From: SCUN01 sp964343975
Lineage (GTDB): Bacteria; Acidobacteriota; Vicinamibacteria; Vicinamibacterales; SCN-69-37
DNA: 7,447 bases
NCBI GenBank assembly: GCA_964343975.1
Contig: CAYFLU010000161.1
Location: forward strand, 1 to 7,447
Direction: 5' to 3'
A model generated the notes under the pieces. That model had not been told where the DNA came from. It did no database searches and saw only the letters and a list, made by a program, of their open reading frames with translations. This document shows, in pieces, positions 1 to 5,531 of this stretch (position 1 is its first letter; the number at the start of each line of letters is the position of its first letter). Both the position numbers and the translations under genes were made by a program.

Positions 1-233
1 CGATCGATATCCGCGATCGCCGCCTTCAGCTGCTCCTGCCGCACCGGGTGTGTGGCCACCCCCAGCTGCTGCATGAAGGCCACTCGAGCCAGCTCGAGCC
101 CCTTCAGCCGATGCACGGCCTCGGCATCGACCACGGCTTCCTTCGCGCGTTCGCGCTTGGCCGCCTCCAACTCTTCCAGACGTTCCTGAATCCGCGCATC
201 CGCGTCGACAAGCCCTTCCCCTGCGTCACCCAT
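1..233 (-). CDS. Unknown charged, helix-rich protein, 3' end cut by window
   Basis: I do not recognise this gene. It starts with ATG at 233-231, and 77 codons are visible before the window ends with the frame still open. The start is supported by an SD-like AGGTGA at 240-245, 6 nt upstream, and by a gap of only 25 nt after the rseP stop. The visible protein is hydrophilic, rich in Glu, Ala, Arg and Lys, and has no Cys, no signal peptide and no membrane segment. Residues about 13-50 (from DARIQERLEELEAAKRERAK onward) look like a long amphipathic helix or coiled coil; a second helical stretch follows a short HPVRQ break near residue 63. It is probably cytoplasmic and probably the last or a late gene of the operon. 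The real gene is favoured over the overlapping plus-strand frame because of operon position and SD. Function cannot be assigned from this fragment. Confidence 0.72.
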   Translation of the reverse strand, partial: MGDAGEGLVDADARIQERLEELEAAKRERAKEAVVDAEAVHRLKGLELARVAFMQQLGVATHPVRQEQLKAAIADID

Positions 234-239
234 ATCTCT

Positions 240-245
240 TCACCT
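240..245 (-). promoter_or_regulatory. Ribosome binding site of the unknown gene
   Basis: Read on the minus strand, AGGTGA lies 6 nt before the ATG at 233, at good SD spacing. It supports the choice of that start and shows this gene can be translated independently of rseP. Confidence 0.5.
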
Positions 246-258
246 TATCAGGAACGGG

Positions 259-1554
259 CTACCGGAAGAGCCGGGCCACATCGTTATAAATCACGGTGAC
301 CATGAGCAGCATGATCACGGCGAAGCCGGCAAAGAGGATCCGCTCCTTCACCTTGATGCTGAAGTCGCGCCGGGCCACGCCCTCCATGGCGAGGATGGCG
401 ATATGGCCGCCGTCGAGCACGGGGATGGGGAGGAGGTTCAGGAGGCCGAGATTGAGGCTGATCATCGACATCAGCCCGAAGAGCGGAATCCAGCCGAGCT
501 GCGCGGCGCTGCCGGAAAGCTCGGCAATCGCCACCGGGCCCATGAGCTGCTTCACGGGCGTGTCGCGCGTAAAGAGGCCCTTGAGGGTCGACAGGATCAT
601 CGTCGACTGCTCCCACGTCTGCTTGCCGCTCATCACGATCGCCTGCGAGAAGCTCGGCTCGATGCGCTTGGTCTCGTAGGGCGTGATCTGCGCGCCGATC
701 TGGCCGACGCCGCCGTTGTCGTTCGGCGTGATCGTGATGGTCTGTTCCGCGCCGCTACGGGCGATCAGGAACTCGACCGGCTTCTTGGGGTTGGCGCGGA
801 TGCGCTCGATCACTTTCGGCTGCGAGAGGCCGCGCTCGCCGTTGACGGCTACGAACACGTCACCGGCCTTCAGTCCGCCCTTCTCCGCCGGACCGTTCGG
901 CGTCAGCACCGCGATCTGCGGGCGCACCTGCGGGCCGACGCCGATGTCGCCCATTTCATACTTCGTGAGCGACGCCGGCGTGATCGTCGTCGACACCGTC
1001 TGGCCGCCGCGATCCACGACGATCGCGATTTCCCTGCCCGCCTTCGGCAACACCGTCATGTCGACGTCGTCCCACGTCGGCGTCGCCTTGCCGGCAATCG
1101 ACACGATGCGGTCGTTCACCTGCAGGCCCGCCTTCTCGGCCGCGCTGCCCGCCGCGAGCATGCCGATGACCGGCGGCTGCGACCGATAGAGCGGCACGTC
1201 GGCGCCGTTGAAGAGCACGATCGTGGTGAGAATGAGCGCGAGGGCGATGTTCATCACCGGGCCCATCACGTAGACCTGGAAGCGCACCCACTTGCTCTGC
1301 GACATGAACTCGTCGGGGGCGCCCGTGCGGTCGTCTTCCACCGACTCGCCCGCCAGCTTCACGTAGCCACCGAGCGGCACGCCGCTGATGCAGTACTCCG
1401 TGTTGCCGCGCGTCCATTTCAGGAGCTTCGGACCGAACCCGAGCGAGAACGTGAGCACCTTGACGCCGTGATACCGGGCCATGAGGAAATGGCCGGCTTC
1501 ATGGATGAAGACAAGGACACCCAGAACGAAGAGGAACGCGAGGACTGTAGTCAC
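259..1554 (-). CDS. rseP: RseP-type site-2 intramembrane zinc metalloprotease
   Basis: This is a 431-residue polytopic inner-membrane protease of the M50B family. Family members cut transmembrane helices; E. coli RseP cleaves anti-sigma factor RseA after a first cut by DegS, and it also clears signal-peptide remnants. The zinc motif HEAGH is at residues 18-22 in the first membrane helix. A conserved loop LGGYVKLAGE follows at about 61-70, GPVMN opens the second helix at 98-102, and two PDZ domains lie at about 126-200 and 208-285. The third zinc ligand is in NLLPIPVLDGGH at 373-384 (Asp381), and a last helix spans about 405-424. Length and order are normal for the family (E. coli about 450). 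The start is GTG with no SD in the 9 nt after the dxr stop, so translation probably depends on ribosomes finishing dxr. The stop is TAG. No anti-sigma factor gene is in view, so its substrate here is unknown. Confidence 0.95.
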   Translation of the reverse strand: MTTVLAFLFVLGVLVFIHEAGHFLMARYHGVKVLTFSLGFGPKLLKWTRGNTEYCISGVPLGGYVKLAGESVEDDRTGAPDEFMSQSKWVRFQVYVMGPVMNIALALILTTIVLFNGADVPLYRSQPPVIGMLAAGSAAEKAGLQVNDRIVSIAGKATPTWDDVDMTVLPKAGREIAIVVDRGGQTVSTTITPASLTKYEMGDIGVGPQVRPQIAVLTPNGPAEKGGLKAGDVFVAVNGERGLSQPKVIERIRANPKKPVEFLIARSGAEQTITITPNDNGGVGQIGAQITPYETKRIEPSFSQAIVMSGKQTWEQSTMILSTLKGLFTRDTPVKQLMGPVAIAELSGSAAQLGWIPLFGLMSMISLNLGLLNLLPIPVLDGGHIAILAMEGVARRDFSIKVKERILFAGFAVIMLLMVTVIYNDVARLFR

Positions 1555-1563
1555 GGTCAGTGG

Positions 1564-2736
1564 TTACGACGATGGTAGCGTACGGAGGGTTTCACGGGCG
1601 TGCGCGCGGGCCCAGCGGTCGGCCGCATACACGGCGGGCAGATCGGCCGGCGACCCGGCCTCCGCATCGGCACGTTCAAGGGCGCGCTCGATCACGACGG
1701 GGATGTCGAGGAACCGCAGCTGCCCCGCCAGAAACGCCTCCACGGCCACTTCATTGGCAGCGTTGAGCACGATCGACCACGCCTGGCCATGCGCCAGCGC
1801 GTCGTACGCCAATTGCAGGCAGCGGAACCGCGTGACGTCGGGCGGGTGGAACTCGAGCGTGCCCATCCGCACCGGATCGAGCGGCGCGAGGGCGCCGTCC
1901 CAGCGGTCGGGATAGGAGAACGCGTACTGAATCGGCAGCTGCATGTCGGTGACGCTGAGTTGCGCGATCACCGAGCCGTCGCAGAGCGCCACCATCGAAT
2001 GCACGATCGACTGCGGGTGCACGACGACATCGATGTGGTCGCCGGTGATGCCGAACAGCCAGCGCGCCTCGATCACCTCGAGGCCCTTGTTCATGAGCGT
2101 GGCCGAGTCGATCGTGATCTTGCGGCCCATCTGCCAGGTCGGATGTTTCAGCGCATCGGCGGGCGTCACGCCGGCCAGCCGTGCGGCCTCCCACGTGCGG
2201 AACGGCCCACCCGACGCGGTGAGGATCAGCTTCCGGACTTCGGCGCGTTGGCGGCCGTGCAGGCACTGATGGATGGCGTTGTGTTCGCTGTCGACGGGCA
2301 GGATCGCCACGCCGCGCTTCGCGGCCGCGTCCACCATCAGCGCACCGGCCATCACGAGCACTTCTTTGTTCGCGAGCGCGAGCGTCTTGCCGGCGTCAAT
2401 CGCGGCCAACGCGGCGGCCAAACTCGTGGTGCCCGCTGATGCACACAGCAGGATGTCGGCGTCGGGATGCGTGGCCACCGCCACGCGCCCTTCGTCACCG
2501 ACGAGGATCACGCGCGGTGCATCCGCCCCGAGCCGCTGGCGCAGTTCCGCAGCGGCCGCATCGGTGGCCACCGCCACGATATCGGGACGATACTTCCGCA
2601 CCTGCGCGGCGAGCCGCTCCGCGTTTTCGCCGGCGCCGAGCGCGACCACTCGCACCTGATCGGGGTGCGCATCGACCACCGCGAGCGCGCTCGTGCCGAT
2701 CGAGCCGGTGGCGCCGAGAATCGAAACGCCCTTCAC
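1564..2736 (-). CDS. dxr: 1-deoxy-D-xylulose 5-phosphate reductoisomerase
   Basis: Dxr (390 residues) rearranges and reduces 1-deoxyxylulose 5-phosphate to 2-C-methylerythritol 4-phosphate using NADPH and a divalent metal. It is the committed step of the non-mevalonate isoprenoid pathway, in the cytoplasm, and the fosmidomycin target. The NADPH-binding GATGSIGT is at residues 8-15. LANKE is at 121-125. The metal ligands Asp149 and Glu151 are in PVDSE, and the third, Glu220, in MNKGLE. The loop with HPTWQMG is at 198-204, and NAANE is at 325-329. The start is GTG at 2736. The frame stays open for hundreds of bases upstream, but homology begins exactly here, and the GTG overlaps the cdsA stop as GTGA. 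There is no clear SD, which implies translational coupling to cdsA. Product feeds UppS encoded two genes upstream. All key residues are present. Confidence 0.96.
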   Translation of the reverse strand: MKGVSILGATGSIGTSALAVVDAHPDQVRVVALGAGENAERLAAQVRKYRPDIVAVATDAAAAELRQRLGADAPRVILVGDEGRVAVATHPDADILLCASAGTTSLAAALAAIDAGKTLALANKEVLVMAGALMVDAAAKRGVAILPVDSEHNAIHQCLHGRQRAEVRKLILTASGGPFRTWEAARLAGVTPADALKHPTWQMGRKITIDSATLMNKGLEVIEARWLFGITGDHIDVVVHPQSIVHSMVALCDGSVIAQLSVTDMQLPIQYAFSYPDRWDGALAPLDPVRMGTLEFHPPDVTRFRCLQLAYDALAHGQAWSIVLNAANEVAVEAFLAGQLRFLDIPVVIERALERADAEAGSPADLPAVYAADRWARAHARETLRTLPSS

Positions 2737-3377
2737 GAACCCGCCCGCGCGAAGAACTTCAGGAACAGCCAGAACACCGGCGCCGCAAACAGCCAGCTGT
2801 CGATGCGATCCAGCAGACCGCCATGGCCGGGGATGAGATTGCCGCTGTCCTTGAGACCCACGCGGCGCTTCATCGCCGACTCGAAGAGATCGCCGGCCAT
2901 GCCCGCGATCGACATGAGCAACGACATCACGACCGCCCACACGACCGGCATCGACGGCACCCAGTAGTGCGCGAAGGCCACACCCGACACCGTGCCGAAC
3001 ACGGCGCCGCCGATGGCCCCTTCCACGGTCTTCTTCGGGCTGATCACCGGCGCCAGCTTCCGTCGTCCGAACGCGCGCCCCGTGTAGTACTGCGCCGAAT
3101 CGCTCACGACGATCAACCCGATCATCGTCATCAGCGCGCCCGCGCCGTAGCCTTGGCGAATGACCTGCAGCAGGAACAACGGCCACGCCACATACGCGAC
3201 CAGCAGCGCCACGAACGCCGCCGTGCCCGGCACCAGTCGACGCAACTCCGCGGCGGCGATGAGGATCGCGGCGGTAATGACGACGGAGAAGATGCGGTCG
3301 GGCGCGAGGAAGATCAGCGCCAGCAGAAGCGGAATGAGGACGAGTGCCGAGAGCACCCGCTGCGTCGCGGAGGTCAC
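2733..3377 (-). CDS. cdsA: Phosphatidate cytidylyltransferase (CDP-diglyceride synthase), short form
   Basis: CdsA makes CDP-diacylglycerol from phosphatidic acid and CTP in the inner membrane, the branch point for bacterial phospholipids. The family signature is complete at residues 167-193: SAMKR, then KD at 176-177, PGHGG at 183-187, and the metal-binding Asp190 and Asp193 in LDRID. Upstream elements are also present: VSDSAQYYTGR at 91-101 with conserved Asp93, and ISPKKTVEG at 112-120. About seven hydrophobic segments can be seen (near 8-24, 30-46, 54-73, 79-92, 121-138, 143-162, 195-210). At 214 residues it is shorter than the usual 260-285. The N-terminal start looks normal, so the missing part seems to be one or two membrane helices before VSDS. 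The start is GTG at 3377, overlapping the uppS stop as GTGA, with no SD. The frame continues upstream inside uppS, but that extension is Arg-rich shadow sequence. Confidence 0.93.
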   Translation of the reverse strand: MTSATQRVLSALVLIPLLLALIFLAPDRIFSVVITAAILIAAAELRRLVPGTAAFVALLVAYVAWPLFLLQVIRQGYGAGALMTMIGLIVVSDSAQYYTGRAFGRRKLAPVISPKKTVEGAIGGAVFGTVSGVAFAHYWVPSMPVVWAVVMSLLMSIAGMAGDLFESAMKRRVGLKDSGNLIPGHGGLLDRIDSWLFAAPVFWLFLKFFARAGS

Positions 3378-4162
3378 CGGCCGACCGTGGCGGGCTGCGA
3401 CGACACGGCGCCGTAGCGGCGGTCGCGCTTCTGGAAATCGATGATCGCTTCCAACAGATGCCGGCACCGGAAGTCGGGCCAGAGCGTGTCGGTGACCCAG
3501 ATCTCGGCATAGGCGATCTGCCACAGCAGGAAGTTGCTGATGCGGAGCTCGCCGCTCGTGCGGATCATCAGATCGGGATCGGGCTGGCCCGCCGTGTAGA
3601 GCAACGACGAGAACTTGTCTTCGTCGAGCGCCTCGGCGCTGATGCCGTCGCGGATCGCGCGCTTCGCGGCGTCGACGATCTCGGCGCGGCCGCCGTAGCT
3701 GAGCGCGATGTTGAACTGCATGCCGGTGTTCGTTGCCGTGCGTGCTTCCGCCGCCTGCAGTTCCTCGCGCACTTCACGGCTGAGCCGTTCCGGCTGGCCG
3801 ATCACCTTGAAGCGGATGTTGTTCTTGAGGAGCGTCTTCAGCTCGAGCCGCAGGTACTGCCGCAGCAAGCCCATGAGCGCGAGCACTTCGGTTTCCGGCC
3901 GCTTCCAGTTCTCCACCGAGAACGCGTAGAGCGTGAGGACGTCGATGCCCAGACGCGCCGACGACTCCACCGTGTCGCGCACGGCGTCGATCCCGGCGCG
4001 ATGCCCTTCCACGCGCGGCAGGTGCCGCTGCGCGGCCCACCGGCCGTTGCCGTCCATGATGATCGCCACGTGACGCGGCAACCGGTCCGCATCGATCCGG
4101 CGGCCGAGGGCCGCTTCGGTCGAGTCGGGTGCAACGTGGGTCAGGAGGTCTGCCAGGGACAT
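3374..4162 (-). CDS. uppS: Isoprenyl transferase (undecaprenyl diphosphate synthase family)
   Basis: A cis-prenyltransferase of 262 residues that adds isopentenyl diphosphate units to farnesyl diphosphate. The usual product is undecaprenyl diphosphate, the lipid carrier for peptidoglycan and surface polysaccharides. The diphosphate-binding HVAIIMDGNGRWA is at residues 31-43 with catalytic Asp37. GHRAG is at 53-57, YAFSVENWKRP at 79-89, and the C-terminal signature RTSGELRISNFLLWQ at 201-215, followed by AYAE. Length fits the family (about 240-265). The extra 25-30 residues at the N-terminus before RLPRH are common in homologues. The start is ATG at 4162, 22 nt after the truA stop, with at best a weak GAG as SD. 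Its stop overlaps the cdsA start by 4 nt. Chain length of the product cannot be read from sequence alone. Confidence 0.95.
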   Translation of the reverse strand: MSLADLLTHVAPDSTEAALGRRIDADRLPRHVAIIMDGNGRWAAQRHLPRVEGHRAGIDAVRDTVESSARLGIDVLTLYAFSVENWKRPETEVLALMGLLRQYLRLELKTLLKNNIRFKVIGQPERLSREVREELQAAEARTATNTGMQFNIALSYGGRAEIVDAAKRAIRDGISAEALDEDKFSSLLYTAGQPDPDLMIRTSGELRISNFLLWQIAYAEIWVTDTLWPDFRCRHLLEAIIDFQKRDRRYGAVSSQPATVGR

Positions 4163-4183
4163 GAACAGCTCAATACTACCCCT

Positions 4184-4199
4184 GTCAGGCGTATCTGAC
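4184..4199 (-). repeat. Small inverted repeat over the truA stop codon
   Basis: A perfect 5-bp inverted repeat (GTCAG / CTGAC) with a 6-nt loop covers the last truA codons and its stop. It could form a weak hairpin in the mRNA between truA and uppS. No T-run follows, so it is not a classic intrinsic terminator, and a 5-bp stem can occur by chance. Confidence 0.25.
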
Positions 4200-4931
4200 G
4201 GACACGAGCGTGAGCCCGTGCGGCGGTGCGGTCTTGCCCGCCGCCTCGCGGCGGCGGGACGCCAGCACCTCCGGAATCATCGCCGGCGTGCGCTGCCCCA
4301 TGCCGACCTCGACAAGCGTACCGGTGATGATGCGGACCATGTGCCGCAGAAAGCCGTCGCCCTCGACCTCGAGCATGAGCGCGCCGTCCGCCTCAACCAG
4401 ATCCAGCCGCTCCACCGTGCGCACGGTGTCGGTGATCGCCGAGCCGGACGCCTGGAAACTCGCGAAGTCGTGCGTGCCGCGCAGGTGCGCGACCGCCGCG
4501 TGCATCGCGCCGACATCGAGCGGCCAGGGCGTGTGCCACGCGATGCCGCGCTCGAGCGGTGGCATCACCTGCCGCGTGATCATGCGATAGCGGTACGCCT
4601 TGCCCACCGCATCGAATTGCGCGTGAAAGGTCGGCGGCATGTCGTCCACCGCCATGATGCGAATGTCGTCGGGCAGCCGCATGTTGAGCGCGCGCTGCAC
4701 CGCCACGGGCGCCAGATCAATGTCGGTGATCACGCTCGCGACCTGCCCGAGCGCATGCACGCCGGCGTCCGTACGTCCCGCGCCGATGATCGACGGCGCA
4801 ACGCCGCCGGTCAGATGCGCGAACGCCTCTTCGACAACCTGCTGAATCGCGAGCGCGTTGGTCTGACGCTGCCAGCCGGCGTACGCCGTGCCGTCGTACG
4901 ACAGCGTCAGTTTCAGGACGCGCGGCACCAC
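4185..4931 (-). CDS. truA: tRNA pseudouridine(38-40) synthase
   Basis: TruA isomerises uridines 38, 39 and 40 in the anticodon arm of many tRNAs to pseudouridine. The protein (248 residues from the first GTG) shows the N-terminal LTLSYDGTAYAGWQRQ at about 8-23, the catalytic motif GAGRTDAGVHA at 50-60 with the nucleophile Asp55, KAYRYR at 111-116 carrying the active-site Tyr, and GDGFLRHMVRIITGTLVEVG in the C-terminal half. The length is normal for the family. The start is a tandem GTG GTG at 4931-4926. The SD core AGGA lies 4 nt before the first GTG and 7 nt before the second, so the second (giving 247 residues) may be the true one. pyrE ends only 6 nt upstream, and its TAG stop forms part of the SD, suggesting co-transcription and re-initiation. 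uppS follows 22 nt after the stop. Confidence 0.95.
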   Translation of the reverse strand: MVPRVLKLTLSYDGTAYAGWQRQTNALAIQQVVEEAFAHLTGGVAPSIIGAGRTDAGVHALGQVASVITDIDLAPVAVQRALNMRLPDDIRIMAVDDMPPTFHAQFDAVGKAYRYRMITRQVMPPLERGIAWHTPWPLDVGAMHAAVAHLRGTHDFASFQASGSAITDTVRTVERLDLVEADGALMLEVEGDGFLRHMVRIITGTLVEVGMGQRTPAMIPEVLASRRREAAGKTAPPHGLTLVSVRYA

Positions 4932-4935
4932 GCGG

Positions 4936-4939
4936 TCCT
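4936..4939 (-). promoter_or_regulatory. SD sequence of truA, built into the pyrE stop codon
   Basis: On the minus strand TAGGA contains the pyrE stop (TAG, 4940-4938) and an AGGA SD core. Spacing is 4 nt to the first GTG and 7 nt to the second, and this favours the second as the start. Confidence 0.5.
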
Positions 4940-5495
4940 ACGCGCGCGAACCCGGCTTGACCACCGGATTGCCGGCCGCGCAGAGCGGGCACGCCTCCGG
5001 CTGATACGTCGGCAGCACGAGCGTCGTGAGCGCGTGATACGGCACGCCGAGATCCTGCTTGCCGCTGCGGTCGATGATCGAGCCCGCGGCCACCACCGTC
5101 GCGCCCGCCGCCGTCGCCACGTCGATCGTCTCGCGAGTCGACAAGCCCGTCGTCACGACGTCTTCGATCACCACCACGCGATCGGTGGACGAGAGGGAGA
5201 AACCGCGACGCAGCGTGAGCGTCTTCTCGACGCGCTCCGCGAAGATCGCACGAACACCCAGCGCGCGTGCCACTTCATGACCGATGATCAGACCGCCGAG
5301 CGCCGGCGACAGCACGACGTTGGCGCCGTAGCCCTTCAGCAACTCACCGAGCGCGTTGCCGAGCCGCTCGGCGCGGCCCGGATCCTGCAGCACCAGCGCG
5401 CACTGCAGATAACCGGTGCTGTGCAGCCCCGACGACAGTTTGAAGTGCCCCTCGAGCAGGGCGCCACTCTCACGAAACAACTGCAACGTATCCAT
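4938..5495 (-). CDS. pyrE: Orotate phosphoribosyltransferase, Thermus-type
   Basis: PyrE joins orotate to PRPP to give OMP, the fifth step of de novo pyrimidine synthesis, in the cytoplasm. The protein has 185 residues. It shows SSGLHSTGYLQ at 21-31, a loop with FAERVEKTLTLRRGF at 85-99, and the PRPP-binding motif VVVIEDVVTTGLST at 107-120. The C-terminus carries PEACPLCAAGNPVVKPGSR at 166-184, with a CxxC pair at Cys169 and Cys172. From memory this tail is typical of the Thermus-type subfamily (TIGR01367) rather than the E. coli type. The start is ATG at 5495, backed by AGGAG 4 nt upstream. It is the first gene of the tight group leading to truA and onward, 36 nt after the peptidase gene. 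A GC-rich hairpin sits between the peptidase stop and the SD. Confidence 0.95.
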   Translation of the reverse strand: MDTLQLFRESGALLEGHFKLSSGLHSTGYLQCALVLQDPGRAERLGNALGELLKGYGANVVLSPALGGLIIGHEVARALGVRAIFAERVEKTLTLRRGFSLSSTDRVVVIEDVVTTGLSTRETIDVATAAGATVVAAGSIIDRSGKQDLGVPYHALTTLVLPTYQPEACPLCAAGNPVVKPGSRA

Positions 5496-5499
5496 GTCT

Positions 5500-5504
5500 C
5501 TCCT
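5500..5504 (-). promoter_or_regulatory. Ribosome binding site of pyrE
   Basis: AGGAG on the minus strand, 4 nt before the ATG (AGGAGAGAC then ATG). It is the strongest SD in the window and confirms the pyrE start. Confidence 0.75.
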
Positions 5505-5506
5505 GT

Positions 5507-5530
5507 GCCCGGTGGCCGTGCGGCCCGGGC
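5507..5530 (-). promoter_or_regulatory. GC-rich hairpin between the peptidase gene and pyrE
   Basis: On the minus strand GCCCGG and CCGGGC form a perfect 6-bp stem. Inside it GCC and GGC can add 3 bp around a GCAC loop, leaving a 2-nt bulge (CA). The hairpin starts one nt after the peptidase stop codon and ends 2 nt before the pyrE SD. There is no T-run after it, so an intrinsic terminator is unlikely. It could stabilise the 3' end of an upstream mRNA or hinder ribosome access to pyrE; both roles are inference. Confidence 0.4.
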
Positions 5531-5531
5531 G

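Noticed and set aside
48..299. Plus-strand 83-codon frame near the left end
   Set aside because: It overlaps the minus-strand gene that has an SD and fits the operon, and it runs into the rseP 3' end.
403..1578. Plus-strand open frame of 391 codons opposite rseP
   Set aside because: Its product is an Arg/His/Asp/Ala-rich string with no recognisable domain, and rseP on the other strand carries all family motifs. It is a high-GC antisense shadow.
1600..2439. Plus-strand open frame of 279 codons opposite dxr
   Set aside because: Composition is the mirror of the dxr codons, with no SD, motifs or plus-strand neighbours.
1564..3510. dxr frame open for 648 codons, suggesting a fusion or long N-terminal extension
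   Set aside because: Dxr homology starts exactly at the GTG at 2736. The extension is low-quality Arg/Gly-rich sequence out of frame within cdsA, which is itself intact.
2733..3524. Longer CdsA starting upstream at 3524
   Set aside because: The extra 49 residues lie inside uppS in another frame and resemble shadow sequence; GTG at 3377 forms a GTGA overlap and gives a normal first helix.
3344..4198. Plus-strand open frame of 284 codons opposite uppS
   Set aside because: It has somewhat protein-like composition but lies fully over the intact uppS gene and shows no domain; a shadow.
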